A model generated the notes under the pieces. The model searched no databases. It saw only the letters and a list, made by a program, of their open reading frames with translations, and was not told the DNA's origin. The position numbers and the translations under genes are program-made. This document shows positions 18,581 to 28,838 of a DNA stretch of 64,000 nt, one piece after another. Source of the DNA: UBA6623 sp965226435 (GTDB lineage Bacteria; Acidobacteriota; Terriglobia; Bryobacterales; UBA6623); the NCBI GenBank assembly GCA_965226435.1, contig CBDDCY010000011.1, positions 868,001-932,000 on the forward strand. Reading direction: 5' to 3'. Every line of letters begins with the position of its first letter. Positions within the stretch are counted from its first letter, which is position 1.

Positions 18581-20176
18581 GTGAGCAGACGACGCCCCAA
18601 GCCAAGTGAGCAGCCCAAACGGAAGCCGCCCGCAGCGAAGGCGCCCCCCGCGCCCCGAAGGTCCGCGCTCTTTCTGACGCTAATCGGACTCGTCGTGGGA
18701 GCAGTGTTTCTGTGGTTTTCCCGGGACTCCGATTCATCCGACAAGAACATCATCACTTGCGGCGACGGCCCGCGGGAAACCGTCGAGATCGCGGATTTCA
18801 CGGCGGAATACGCGCCTGTCGCAGCCGCATTGGAAAGCCGACTCAGCGAGAGTCTGGAGCGCTCCGGCGAACTGGACCCCACTTTAGCGCGATCTCTGAA
18901 GGGCGCCGTCGGGCAAAGCCGCGAGTTTCGGGAATTCCTCGTGGCCAAGTATAACCGCTGCGTCATCTCCGGCAAGCAATTTGCGGAGTTGAGCGGACAT
19001 ATTCGAGAGGCCGACGCGCAGGCCGCGCGAATCGACGATCTCCTTCACGATGAGCAAGGGGCGTCTGTGGGTGGTCTCAGCAGCGTCGCGGACGAGTATG
19101 TCGATTGGATTGGGGCCTTGGCGGGGGGCGTCAGCAACATCAGCCGGGACCTCCAGAGCCGAGGAAACTTCCCCGAAGCTCTTCAGTTCGCGCAACGGGC
19201 CCTGGCGATGACAGAGGGAATCCACGGCCGCGAGCATCCGAACACAGCCATAGCCGCGAACAACATCGGGGCGATTCTACAAGCTCAGGGAGATCTCGCC
19301 GCGGCGCTGGAACATGCTCGACGCGCTTTGGCAATTGACGAGAAACTTTATGGTCCCGAGCATGCCGACGTAGCCCGGGATCTCAACAATGTCGCTGTGA
19401 TTCTCAAGGAGCAGGGCAACCTGGCCGGCGCCCTGGAGCACTCGCGGCGAGCGTTGGCGGTCAACGAAAAAACCTACGGCCCGGAGCATGAAAGTGTGGT
19501 TCGCGACGCGATCAACATCGGCGCGATTCTGCTGGCGCAAGGCGATCCGGCCGGCGCTCTAGCATACAGCCGTCGGGCTCTGGCGGCTGCGGAGAACGCA
19601 CTGGGCGCCGAACACCCGAGCGTTGCCCGGGCCGCGGCGACCAGCGGGGAAGCTCTTCAAGCCCAAGGTAACTTCGAAGCCGCTTTGCGATACGTCCGCC
19701 AAGCTCTCGCCATTGACCGAAAGACCCACGGGAATCGACATCCGACGGTGGCTCGCGGATATTTCAACATGAGCCGGGCGCTCCACGCCCAAGGGGAATT
19801 GTCCGATGCCTTGCAGTACGCTCGAAGGTCCCTCGATATCAGCGAGCAGGTCTACCGCGCGGATCACCCTCACCTGGCCGCCGCTGTCGGAAACGTCGGC
19901 GACATCCTGCTCGCTCAAGGGGACTTGACCGGTGCGCTGGCGTACAATCGCCGAGCGCTCGCGATTGTCGAGCGAGCGCTGGGACCGCAACACCCCAACG
20001 TGGCGATTCCCGTGAGCAGGATCGGCTCGATTCTCCAACAACAGGGCGACTTGGCGGGAGCGCTCGAATACACGCAACGTGCTTTGACGATCCTGGAGTC
20101 GACCTACGGCCCGGCTCATCCGAGTACGAAGGCAATGGCGCAAAACCTGAACGGTATCCGGCGGGCAATGAAGTAA
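18581..20176 (+). CDS. Membrane-anchored kinesin-light-chain-type TPR protein
   Basis: 531 residues from GTG 18581. A basic, proline-rich N-terminus is followed by one transmembrane segment (about residues 28-46, ALFLTLIGLVVGAVFLWF). A helical region of about 130 residues comes next, then seven or eight 42-residue TPR_12 repeats with the signature (G)xEHPxVA and ALEHxRRALAIxEK. The topology implies a periplasmic TPR domain held by an N-terminal anchor. It is a scaffold type with no catalytic motif. It lies 70 bases after the SoxC-like gene on the same strand, possibly cotranscribed, and converges with the quinoprotein gene. Confidence 0.85.
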   Translation: MSRRRPKPSEQPKRKPPAAKAPPAPRRSALFLTLIGLVVGAVFLWFSRDSDSSDKNIITCGDGPRETVEIADFTAEYAPVAAALESRLSESLERSGELDPTLARSLKGAVGQSREFREFLVAKYNRCVISGKQFAELSGHIREADAQAARIDDLLHDEQGASVGGLSSVADEYVDWIGALAGGVSNISRDLQSRGNFPEALQFAQRALAMTEGIHGREHPNTAIAANNIGAILQAQGDLAAALEHARRALAIDEKLYGPEHADVARDLNNVAVILKEQGNLAGALEHSRRALAVNEKTYGPEHESVVRDAINIGAILLAQGDPAGALAYSRRALAAAENALGAEHPSVARAAATSGEALQAQGNFEAALRYVRQALAIDRKTHGNRHPTVARGYFNMSRALHAQGELSDALQYARRSLDISEQVYRADHPHLAAAVGNVGDILLAQGDLTGALAYNRRALAIVERALGPQHPNVAIPVSRIGSILQQQGDLAGALEYTQRALTILESTYGPAHPSTKAMAQNLNGIRRAMK

Positions 20177-20188
20177 GGCGGCACGGCT

Positions 20189-21556
20189 TTACTTGCCTTT
20201 GAGGCCGAAGCAATACACGTTGGAATCGTAGTCAACGCTATAAATCCGACCTTCGGCGACAGCCAGCCCGCTGAAGTGCACCCAGGTTTCCATCGCCCCG
20301 CCGCTGTTGTAGAGTTCCTTCCCCGTGCGGGCATCGAGAGCGTGGAGAACCGCGGGTTTCGTGTTCGAAGTACGCCCGCCCACCTCGCCCGACGTATTCC
20401 ACTCACCCCTCTGATCGGGGTTTTCGCCGGTCTCGAGGACGAAGACCACCCCGTTCGCAATAGCGACAGGATCGGGCACCTTGAAGTTCGCTGAAATCCA
20501 AGCGGGCTCCAGGGCCGGCTTGTTGGTTTCACCGTCCGCGACGACCTTGAAAGCCATGACGCTGCCGTCCTGGCCGGCACCATGGTCTACGGGGAATTTC
20601 GGCGCCGACTCGGATACGGACCCGTAGAGGGGAACGTAGAGCCAGGTGTCGCCCTCTTCGTCCCGCCACATCGAGAGCCCTCCCCAAATCCCATAAGAAG
20701 AACTGGACTTCGGATCGTTCCCCAATTTGATCCCCGCCAGCAGGGGCGTCTGATGATCCTTACCGCCGAGCGAGTCGGCGTCGAGCAGATACAAAACGCC
20801 TTCTTTCGCGCCGCTGGCGAGCAGATTGTAATCCCGCCAGCCGAACCAGACCGGGCTGGCGGAACCGTAATCCAGGTCTTCCCGAAAAACCTCCCACCAA
20901 TTGTGGGGCAGGAAATAATCCACGAGATCGAGTTTGTCGAGGGAGGCGGCGACAACAGCGTTCGAGTAGTCGCCCAGGGCGCGATCGAAGGGCCCGTCCG
21001 CCGTGGAGCCGTAAACGCGGCCATCCTCCCCAATGATGGGGCCCCTGCGGCCCCAGATGCCCCCGGTGGTTGTGTTGGAGAGAAGCAGCTGCCGCACCAC
21101 CGGATGATGCCGATCTTTGATATCCATGGAATAGAATCCGCCCAGCCCTCCTCCACAGCCCTGAGCCAATGTCGTGTAGATCGTGTCGCCGACAAGATTG
21201 AGGCTCCAACTTTTCGCGAAGGGAGCGACAAACTGCACCGGCCCGAACCGGACCTTCCCGCTGCCCATGTCCAACCCGTAGAGCGCACCGTCCTCGGCGA
21301 GTGTATAGAGGATGCCGCTACGCTTGTCGAAGGTTGGTGTCGCGCTGACGCCGTTGGGGCAATAGACGGTCCCTTGGATCCCGATGTTATTGGGCAACGC
21401 ATAGGACGTAACTTCCCACTCCCACAACAGCTCACCCGTGTCGGAATCCAGCGCAAAGACCTTCCCCTCTTTGCCGGCTACGTAGACGACATCCTTCACA
21501 CCGAGGCGGGTCGACACGTCCACGGCCACAATGGGAGCCGTCAACGTGAAGAGCAT
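20189..21556 (-). pseudogene. PQQ-type quinoprotein, C-terminal part separated by an insertion
   Basis: 455 residues of a beta-propeller quinoprotein with blade motifs such as VYVAGKEGKVFALDSDTGEL, GILYTLAEDGALYGLD, KPAVLHALDARTGKELYNSG and IYSVDYDSNVYCFG. The apparent start (LFTLTAPIVAVDVSTRLGV) is a mid-protein position. The missing N-terminus is found 1.67 kb away at 23234-23424, on the other side of an IS1380-type element. Joining the two at the duplicated GGGTTCC gives a continuous frame VDNQGSMLFTLTAP. Quinoproteins of this type are exported dehydrogenase-like or BamB-like propellers; here the gene is disrupted. Confidence 0.85.
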
Positions 21557-21563
21557 GGAACCC

Positions 21564-23226
21564 GCATTTTCAATTTGATGTTTGACATCCCGACCTTCCA
21601 GCGGCCTTGAGCGTCTTTATTCATAGGGGCTAGAGCCCGATGAGGACGCCATGGAGGCCAACACCCAATGGGTGAAAAACAAACCAAGCCATTCCAGCTA
21701 AGTTTCAATGGATTTCTCAAAGTCGATTTCCAAGGGTCGCGAGTCACCTCGGACGGCGGGTTGATTCTGATTCGCGAGTTGGACGAGCGGCTCGGACTGG
21801 GCAGGCTGATCGAGGAACATCTCAGCGATTCACGGCAAGGTGCGAACAAGAAGTTCCCGTTCGTCGATCTGCTGCGGCAGTCGGTCTACTCTCGGTTGGC
21901 GGGCTACGAGGATCTCAACGACGCCGTTCGGGTATCCGTCGATCCGACGTTTCGCTTGATCGGCTCGAAGAAGAACTGGGATCGCGGCGGAGCACTGACC
22001 TCCAGGCTGCAGAGCTTTGAGACCGGCATGCTCGCCGGCGACGAGAATCTGATCGGGCTGATGGCGGTGAACCGCGAGTTGGTGGCGCAAGCCGAGACGC
22101 AAGACGACTCCGAGCGGGTCGTGCTCGACATGGATTCGACCGAAAGCCCGGTCCACGGCCAACAAGAGGGCAGTGCCTACAACGGCCACTTTGAGTCCGT
22201 CTGCTATCACCCGCTGTTGCTGTTCAACCAGCACGGCGACTGTCTGGCGGCGAAGCTGCGAGCGGGCAACGTGTCCAGCGCCGAGGACTGGGACGAACTG
22301 CTGTTGCCCGAGATCGAGCGCCAACAGGGAGAACGCAAGCGAGTGACGTTCCGCGCCGACGCCGCCTTCGCCAAGCCGGAGATCTACGAGGCGTTGGAGG
22401 ATCGCGGAGTGGACTACGTCATTCGCATCCCGGCCAACAAGAAGCTGGAGTGGGAGATCGCCGACATCTTGTTCCGGCCACCGGGCAGGCCCAGCGCGAA
22501 ACCGCTGGTGCGCTACAAGAGTTTCCGCTATCAGGCGGAGAGCTGGTCCAAGCCCCGACGGATCGTCGCCAAAGTGGAGCATCACCCGGGTGAGCTGTTT
22601 GCGCGACCCGGCTTCTTGGTGACCAACATGACCCTGCCGAGTCGTTCGCTGGTGCGGTTCTACAACAAGCGCGGCACCGCCGAGCAGTGGATCAAGGAAG
22701 GCAAGCAGGCGACTCACTGGACGCGGCTGTCGTGCCATCGCTTCCGAGCAAACGAAGTGCGGCTTCAGCTCAGCGTGCTCTCCTACAACTTGGGCAACCT
22801 GTGGCGGCGACTCGGACTGCCGCGCAGGATCAAGAGCTGGTCGCTGACGAGTCTGCAGCACCGGCTGATGAAGACCGGCGGACGGCTGGTCAAGCACGCC
22901 CGGTATTACTGGCTCTTATTGGCGGAGGGACATCTGAACCGGCGGCTGTTTGGCGACATGCTGCGGAGGATCTGGGCGCTGCCTGTGCCCGGTGGGTAGC
23001 GTTGCCCGGGCGAGGATCAACAGTTTTTGGCTCCAAAAAGGTTTCGCAGGAGCAGTGTCGGCCGGAGCGCCGTTCAGTCCGCTCAACCAACGTCTGTGAG
23101 CGGACGGACGAGCCCTGGCGCCTATCGGCGGAGGTGATGTGCAGGGTTCAGCGCGAAAAGACGTGGTATTCGGGGCGACGCGGGTGTATACTGTCGCGGT
23201 ACCAGGGCCAAAATGGAAATCCTGGT
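21564..23226 (+). mobile_element. IS1380-family insertion sequence inside a quinoprotein gene
   Basis: The transposase gene at 21668-22999 plus short flanks sit exactly between the halves of the quinoprotein. The 7-bp direct repeat GGAACCC borders it (21557-21563 and 23227-23233); the family usually makes 4-5 bp, so part of the match may be chance. The ends carry related but imperfect inverted sequence (ATTTTCAATTT left, ATTTCCATTTT right, read inward). Removing one repeat plus the element restores the host frame. The element appears recent because both host halves are undamaged. Confidence 0.75.
21668..22999 (+). CDS. IS1380 family transposase
   Basis: 443 residues from ATG 21668, full length for the family. 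N-terminal KVDFQGSRVTSDGGLILIRE and the catalytic DMDSTESPVHGQQEGSAYNG block (D of the DDE triad) are typical, as are FRADAAFAKPEIYEAL and the C-terminal FYNKRGTAEQWIKEGK stretch containing the catalytic Glu. No frameshift or stop is visible, so it may be active. It is transcribed opposite to the gene it interrupts. Confidence 0.92.
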   Translation: MGEKQTKPFQLSFNGFLKVDFQGSRVTSDGGLILIRELDERLGLGRLIEEHLSDSRQGANKKFPFVDLLRQSVYSRLAGYEDLNDAVRVSVDPTFRLIGSKKNWDRGGALTSRLQSFETGMLAGDENLIGLMAVNRELVAQAETQDDSERVVLDMDSTESPVHGQQEGSAYNGHFESVCYHPLLLFNQHGDCLAAKLRAGNVSSAEDWDELLLPEIERQQGERKRVTFRADAAFAKPEIYEALEDRGVDYVIRIPANKKLEWEIADILFRPPGRPSAKPLVRYKSFRYQAESWSKPRRIVAKVEHHPGELFARPGFLVTNMTLPSRSLVRFYNKRGTAEQWIKEGKQATHWTRLSCHRFRANEVRLQLSVLSYNLGNLWRRLGLPRRIKSWSLTSLQHRLMKTGGRLVKHARYYWLLLAEGHLNRRLFGDMLRRIWALPVPGG

Positions 23227-23233
23227 GGAACCC

Positions 23234-23424
23234 TGATTGTCGACTTTGGCTTTCCATTTCAACTCGAGATTGGACACAGTTTCCGGACTGAGCGATCGCT
23301 CGTCGACAGCCCAACCTGTGCGTTGCGGGTCGTGTCCGAAGGTCGGCCATTCCCCGGCCCGGGCAACACCCGGTAAGAGGCAGGAAGACAAGAGAAGACA
23401 GATAAGGCGTGCTTCTTGTGGCAT
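23234..23424 (-). pseudogene. PQQ-type quinoprotein, N-terminal part
   Basis: ATG 23422-23424 starts a signal peptide (ICLLLSSCLLPGVARA) followed by EWPTFGHDPQRTGWAVDE and LSPETVSNLELKWKAKVDNQ. These are the first blade of the propeller whose remainder is at 20189-21556. The coding sequence breaks at GGGTTCC, where the IS1380-type element starts. If translated alone, the reading runs into the element and yields a truncated exported peptide. Confidence 0.8.
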
Positions 23425-23453
23425 GAGATCTCTTCGCTGTCTATCTTACCGGT

Positions 23454-23487
23454 ATGAAATAAAGGGCGGGCCGTGAGGCCCGCCCTT
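23454..23487 (-). terminator. Rho-independent terminator of the TonB receptor gene
   Basis: On the minus strand a perfect 11-bp stem (AAGGGCGGGCC / GGCCCGCCCTT, loop TCAC) is followed by TTTATTTC. It lies 50 bases after the receptor stop codon, in the right orientation. Confidence 0.8.
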
Positions 23488-23537
23488 ATCCGATTCCCCG
23501 GAAGTCCCCAGGCGAGTGGGGAAGAATCCCGCCCGGG

Positions 23538-26500
23538 TCAGAAGTGAATCTTCAACGCCAACTGGATGATCCGCGGTTCGTTCTCCTGGCTGGTGACTTG
23601 GCCGAAGCTGCCGCCTCCGAAGCCCGTACTGGGGTGCCGAAACTGGGTCCGATTGAAAGCATTGAAGAACTCGGCACGGAACTCCGCCCTCACCGACTCC
23701 TTGATGGGAATGTGCTTCGTAATGGAAATGTCGAAGTTCTTCCAGCCGTCCCCGCGGCAATTCAGGTTGCGGGGCGCACTTCCGAATGTGAAGGGTTCCG
23801 GATGCCGGAACGCGTTCTCGTCCACCCATCTTGAGATTCTCTCCGACCGAGACCGGCCGCTGGAAAGGCAGGCATCGCCGACCAAATCAGGCCGCGCGGA
23901 ACCACCGAACGCTCCCGTTCTGCTCGGTGACACGCTGATGTCGCCCAGTGGGAATCCGCTCGAGACCGTCATAATCCCGGACACCTCCCAGCCGCCGACA
24001 ATCTTGTCGAGTGCGGGGGACATGCCCGAACCAAAGCGTTGGCCGCGGCCGAAGGGAAGCTCGTAGACCCAACCGGAAACCAAGCGGTGGGTCGTGTCTT
24101 CCGCCGAATGCGACTTTTCCCCCTCAAAGGAAACCTGGTTTTGCTGAGATGTGTTCGGCCCTAAAAAGCCGGCTTCAAACGAATCCACATTCGTGAGGAA
24201 TTTCGAGAATGTGTACGCTACCTGCAGACTTAGGCCGGCTCTGGTGGACTTCTTATAGCCGATCTGCAAGGACTCGAAGGTGCTTCTAAACTCACTCTGA
24301 GTGGGGCCCGAATAGGAGGGTAGGGTGGCGACTCGGGACGTGAATTGAGGGTTTTGCTTCAGCAACTGTCCCAGCTGTACCGTCTCCCGACTCAAGGGGG
24401 ATGTAGGGTCTGTAATGATCCCGAAGAACGGATTCGGCACCGACTCAAACACCCTCTCCCGAAAGCGGGTGAAGTCCTTCTCCGCTATCTGGTCCCCGCA
24501 GTTGAATATGGCGCATTGCAGGCGCTCGCCCCGGCTGGCGCCGTAGGCGACGGAGAGAACGGATTGGTCCGGAAGCTCATACTCAAATCCAAAGTTCCAC
24601 TGCCACAAATAAGGCGTATAGGTGGTGCCGTTGGCAGCGCCGACGATTAATGGCGCGCCTACAAGAGTCAGCAGTCCTTGGGAATCGAAGATCGGATCGT
24701 TGAACCCGGCCGGGAAAGGATCGTCAATGGTCGTGGCGGGATTGATCCCGTCAACGCTACCTACCAGCTGCGTGTTCGCCACATTGCCCGGAGGGCCCAC
24801 GGCCGAAACGGTGGAGCTAGCCGGGCTGGGCGCGTAGAGCTTGGCCAGGCCGCCCCGCATGACCAGTTTGTCGGTCAGCCGATAGGCGAATCCCAATCGA
24901 GGCGCAAGGTTGCTGTAGTCCCCTTTGTCGATGCCCCGGTCATATCCGGGAGAGCTGGGCCAGACGACCGCGCCCAGCAGCGGCCTGCCTACCAGGTCTT
25001 GGAAGTAGTCGTTTAGTGTTCCCCCGCCGGAGTTTGGGCCGCTCATCTGTGCTAAAGGAGTCACCGCGTCGATGCTCCAGCGGGAGAAGTGGTCGAAACG
25101 ATCGGTGAAGGGTCTTTCAAACTCGTAGCGGACTCCGAGGTTGAGGGTCAGGCGAGGTGTCACACGCCAGTCGTCCTGAAAATACCAACCCATATACTTG
25201 CTCCTCGTGGCTGTGGTAAAACCTGAAGCCATGCCGCCACCGCCCGGAAAACCGAGCAACATGTCGGCAAGCCCGTTGCCTGTGTGCGCATCGGGGAGGA
25301 ACGGGTCGGGGCCCTGGGTGAATTGGCCCGAGAAGCTGTAGCTCCCCCCGGTACCGGAGGACTTTCTCTGATTTGTGTCACGGACGTTCCCCTGGAAGCC
25401 GATCTTCAGCGTGTGCGAGCCGCTCATCTTGATGACTCCTACCGAGTAACCGAATTGGTGAAAAGGCTCGTCGACGGTGTTGTTGGTCCCCAACGAGGCG
25501 TAGCCGCTGGCTCCGACAGCGGGAAATGCAGTCCCGCCGGCAAACTTGTTTACCCAGTTCAGAAGTTCTGGGTCGTTGAACGGCCCGCCCAAAGGGACGA
25601 CGTCAAAGCCCGAAGCGCCCGGCACCCGAGAGGAATCGCAGAGGATGAAGCTGTAGTTGAAACCCTGTGTGATCACCATGGTGGGCGAAGCTGTCCAGCT
25701 CCAGGAAAGAACGGTGTTCCAACCGGGGTTCCTGTTGTTCTCGCCGAAATTGTCCGCCTCCGTGCCGTACACCCGGAATGTCGGAAGTTCAAACACGTTA
25801 CTTGAGTAACGATACATGAAGCGGTGATTCTGAGTGGCCTGGTAGTCCCCTTTGATGTCCCACCGCCTCCAGCTCGTGTTCGTCGTTAGAGGAAACTGGA
25901 GGTTCCCGATTTCGGTTCGCTCGCCGTTGGGACCCTTGAGTCCGGCGTTGTTCGGACCGGATCCCCAGAAGGGAAGCAGCCTCGGCCCGAAAGGGTTGAT
26001 CATGGAAGCCGGGATCTGGTTATTGGGAAACGGGCTGCGTATTGGTGTTCCGTCCGCACTCATGGACACGTCCAGTGGGTTGTAGATGTTTCTCACTTCT
26101 CCGGTGGTGGTATGGAGGTCGGAGAGGTCCCCTCCCATCTCGCGCGCCGTTGGAACGCGCGTGAAGATAGATCTCGGTCTCGGTTGAAGCATCCGCTCAA
26201 AATCTCCGAAGAACCACGCCCTGTTCTTCACAATGGGCCCGCCGCCGGCGGCCCCGAACTGATTGCGCTTGGACTCGGCTTTCGGCTGCCCCGCTCTGTT
26301 GAGGAAGAAGTCGTTGGCGTTGAGGTTGTCGTTCTGATGGAACTCATACACAACACCGTGATACTCGTTGGTACCGCTCTTGGTGATGATATTCAGAACG
26401 GAATTGCCCCGGCCGTACTCCGCCGAGTAGTTGTTGGTCATCAGCTGGAATTCCTGAGTGATGTCCGGCGTCGGCTGGATGGGGATGTAGTTGCCGGACC

Positions 26501-27149
26501 CAGTGGTCGAAACGGAGATGTCGATCCCATCCACCATGGCGATAGTCGAACTTCTCATGCCCCCGTTCGAGGTGAAGATGAGGCGGCCCTGCCAAGACAA
26601 CCCATTGCGGTCCTGGCCGCCCCTCTGGCTGCGGTGGTCGGCCGTTACTCCCGGGACCAGGTTGACCAGATAGGTCGGGTCCCTGAGGATCAGAGGGAGC
26701 TGCTTGACCGGCCGCTCGGCGACGACTTCACCTAGGTTCGAGGTTTGGGTATTCAACGACACGGCAGCCGCCGAAACGGTTACGACCTCCTGAACCGTGC
26801 TGGGCTCCAAGACGACGTTGACGTTGTTCGTCTTCGCTACCTGGAGGATGATGTTCTCCACGGAAGCGATGTTAAACCCCGGCTGCTCCACCCTCAACGT
26901 GTAGGTATCCGGACGAAGGGAGGAGAATCGGTAGTACCCGACCTCATTCGACTCGCCCTCAATGGTGACGCCGGTTGCTGCGCTTTCCAAGGTCAACTTG
27001 ACACCGGGAATCACGGCGCCGGTTGAGTCGGTAATCTGCCCGGTCAAGTTAGCGGTAGCGCCAATTGCCTGGGCATATGCCGGGGTCTGCGCGACAAAGG
27101 CCAGACCCACGGCGAGAAAAAGGCTTAAAACGAGCCGCTCGGATTTCAT
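23538..27149 (-). CDS. Oar-like TonB-dependent receptor with carboxypeptidase-regulatory domain
   Basis: 1203 residues. The ATG at 27147-27149 is chosen because GGGGAGG lies just upstream; the in-frame TTG 15 bases earlier overlaps that box. A signal peptide (MKSERLVLSLFLAVGLAFVA, cleaved after AYA) leads to an Ig-like carboxypeptidase-regulatory domain (GQITDSTGAVIPGVKLTLES, residues about 35-110). A plug-like region with MVDGIDIS and a long outer-membrane beta barrel follow, ending in a C-terminal Phe (ALKIHF). This is the expanded SusC/Oar-like family of Acidobacteria, thought to import or bind oligosaccharides or peptides. There is no SusD gene nearby. It is followed by a good terminator. 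Confidence 0.92.
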   Translation of the reverse strand: MKSERLVLSLFLAVGLAFVAQTPAYAQAIGATANLTGQITDSTGAVIPGVKLTLESAATGVTIEGESNEVGYYRFSSLRPDTYTLRVEQPGFNIASVENIILQVAKTNNVNVVLEPSTVQEVVTVSAAAVSLNTQTSNLGEVVAERPVKQLPLILRDPTYLVNLVPGVTADHRSQRGGQDRNGLSWQGRLIFTSNGGMRSSTIAMVDGIDISVSTTGSGNYIPIQPTPDITQEFQLMTNNYSAEYGRGNSVLNIITKSGTNEYHGVVYEFHQNDNLNANDFFLNRAGQPKAESKRNQFGAAGGGPIVKNRAWFFGDFERMLQPRPRSIFTRVPTAREMGGDLSDLHTTTGEVRNIYNPLDVSMSADGTPIRSPFPNNQIPASMINPFGPRLLPFWGSGPNNAGLKGPNGERTEIGNLQFPLTTNTSWRRWDIKGDYQATQNHRFMYRYSSNVFELPTFRVYGTEADNFGENNRNPGWNTVLSWSWTASPTMVITQGFNYSFILCDSSRVPGASGFDVVPLGGPFNDPELLNWVNKFAGGTAFPAVGASGYASLGTNNTVDEPFHQFGYSVGVIKMSGSHTLKIGFQGNVRDTNQRKSSGTGGSYSFSGQFTQGPDPFLPDAHTGNGLADMLLGFPGGGGMASGFTTATRSKYMGWYFQDDWRVTPRLTLNLGVRYEFERPFTDRFDHFSRWSIDAVTPLAQMSGPNSGGGTLNDYFQDLVGRPLLGAVVWPSSPGYDRGIDKGDYSNLAPRLGFAYRLTDKLVMRGGLAKLYAPSPASSTVSAVGPPGNVANTQLVGSVDGINPATTIDDPFPAGFNDPIFDSQGLLTLVGAPLIVGAANGTTYTPYLWQWNFGFEYELPDQSVLSVAYGASRGERLQCAIFNCGDQIAEKDFTRFRERVFESVPNPFFGIITDPTSPLSRETVQLGQLLKQNPQFTSRVATLPSYSGPTQSEFRSTFESLQIGYKKSTRAGLSLQVAYTFSKFLTNVDSFEAGFLGPNTSQQNQVSFEGEKSHSAEDTTHRLVSGWVYELPFGRGQRFGSGMSPALDKIVGGWEVSGIMTVSSGFPLGDISVSPSRTGAFGGSARPDLVGDACLSSGRSRSERISRWVDENAFRHPEPFTFGSAPRNLNCRGDGWKNFDISITKHIPIKESVRAEFRAEFFNAFNRTQFRHPSTGFGGGSFGQVTSQENEPRIIQLALKIHF

Positions 27150-27252
27150 GGATTTCCTCCCCAAGCTTGTCCAAAATCACACCGTTTAGGTTTAACGGTC
27201 TCTGGATCGTACCGCGTTTGCATCTCACGCGTCAACACAAGGTCCGGGCGAA

Positions 27253-28838
27253 TGTCAAGAGGCGATAGAAATGTCCCCCTCGGTAGGGCGATAGAAATGT
27301 CCCCTTTTAAGTAAAAGGATAGTAGTCGTAGGGGCTTGTGGGAATGTGGGAATCGCACAGCGATTTCCAAGGGGCTGGGGGAAACGTGGGAAACCCGAGC
27401 GATGAGGTTCGAAGCTCCTCGTCGGCTGCCGAGGGTTTTCCTCGTTTTCCACGGCCCCGTCATTTCCACAGCCCTCTTCACGCGGTCGCCGCCCGTTTTT
27501 TCGGCTTCAACGGCGCGCGCCAAGGGTGATTCGCCGGCGGTGTGCGCGGCTGCGGCGCCAGGCGCGGTTGCGGCTCCGGCCGCACCTTGGGGAGCGGCTT
27601 GGCGATCTCGTCGAACGCCACCGTTTTCCCCTCGAACACCACCCGCAACTCGCCCTCGCGCGCTTGCTGCACGGTTACTCTCGCGCCTGCGCCCAGAGCC
27701 TGATTGCGCTGCGGTTTCAACTGCGGAAAACGGTTCTCGAAACGTACCACCAGGTCGTTGGACACCACCCGCTCTCCCTCCAAGCAAAACACCCACTTCA
27801 AGTCCAAACGCTTCGATAAGCGCCGATGAAAGTCCGCTCCCGCTGACGGCTCAGAGGCGAACTTGGCGTTGTGCTCTGGCAGATACTGCTCGTCGAGATA
27901 GCGGTTCGCCGCCTCGTAATCGGCAATGCCTTTGAGCCGCATCTTCTTGATCAGGCGGTCTTGATGGGTGCCGTGATGGCGCTCCACGCGGCCCTTCGCT
28001 TGCGGTGACGAAGCGGCGATGATACCAATGCCGAGCTTGGCGCACATGCGTCCGAACTGCGTCTCGGGCTCGATGCCTTCCAGCGCTTCACGCGACGTTG
28101 GCCGGCGCTTGTAGACGTTCTTCCAGTCGCAATACAACGCCTTCGGAACGCCGTATTGACGCACCCAGGCTTCGAGCAGATCGGCCGCCGCCCAAGTCGT
28201 TTCCTCGCTCGAGAAACGGCACAGCGCCAGACCGGTCGCATCGTCGACGAAGTTCATCAGGCAACCTTTCCGCCCGCGCGCTTCGAGCCACTCGTGGTGC
28301 GAACCGTCGACCTGGATCAGCTCGCCCAAGTGCGCTTTACGCCGCCGCCGCGAGCGATGCGGCCGGCGCTTGCGGCGGCGGCTCCACAGGCCCTCGGCGA
28401 GCATCCAGAGCCGCAGTGTTCGCACCGATAGTTTCAGATCGTGGTCTGTCCACAAATGCTCGGCCGCCAGCGTCGGCCCGAAGCGCTCGTGCGGCTCGCC
28501 GGAGTAGTGTTCGCGCACCAGTTGCAGCACTCGCTTGCGAACTTCCGCCGGCTTGGCGCGGTTCGATACCCGGCCCACGTTGCCGTGCTTCAATGCTTTT
28601 GTCCCTCCCGCGCTGTAGCGCCTCCAGATCCGCTTGGTCTGGCGATAACTGATATCGAGTATCCGCGCCGCCTCGCTCAGCTTCAACTCGCCTCGCTTCA
28701 CCCGGCCCAGTACCTCGCCCCGTCTCAATTCCTTGTCGTTCATCCATGTCCTCTCCAATCTAGGCTCCTCCTTCGGAGCCTTAGATTAGGGGACATTTCT
28801 ATCGCCCTCTCAAGGGGACATTATCATCGCCCTTCAAC
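27253..28838 (-). mobile_element. ISNCY (IS1202-like) insertion sequence with 18-bp target duplication
   Basis: The element is flanked by the same 18 bases, starting ACACAAGGTCC, at 27235-27252 and 28839-28856. It begins TG and ends CA. Each end carries two spaced copies of GGCGATAGAAATGTCCCC or a close variant (27259-27304 and 28791-28834), consistent with paired transposase-binding sites. IS1202-group elements are known for long, variable target duplications. It inserted about 100 bases upstream of the TonB receptor start and may separate that gene from its promoter. Confidence 0.8.
27478..28743 (-). CDS. ISNCY family transposase
   Basis: 421 residues from ATG 28741-28743, with GAGAGGAC upstream. 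N-terminal helix-turn-helix (LKLSEAARILDISYRQTKRI) is followed by an rve-type DDE core: first Asp in LIQVDGSHHEW, second in LYCDWKNVY, Glu in GRVERHHGTHQDRL. The C-terminal part is basic (PLKPKKRAATA). The reading is intact, with complete ends around it, so the element is probably functional. Confidence 0.9.
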   Translation of the reverse strand: MNDKELRRGEVLGRVKRGELKLSEAARILDISYRQTKRIWRRYSAGGTKALKHGNVGRVSNRAKPAEVRKRVLQLVREHYSGEPHERFGPTLAAEHLWTDHDLKLSVRTLRLWMLAEGLWSRRRKRRPHRSRRRRKAHLGELIQVDGSHHEWLEARGRKGCLMNFVDDATGLALCRFSSEETTWAAADLLEAWVRQYGVPKALYCDWKNVYKRRPTSREALEGIEPETQFGRMCAKLGIGIIAASSPQAKGRVERHHGTHQDRLIKKMRLKGIADYEAANRYLDEQYLPEHNAKFASEPSAGADFHRRLSKRLDLKWVFCLEGERVVSNDLVVRFENRFPQLKPQRNQALGAGARVTVQQAREGELRVVFEGKTVAFDEIAKPLPKVRPEPQPRLAPQPRTPPANHPWRAPLKPKKRAATA

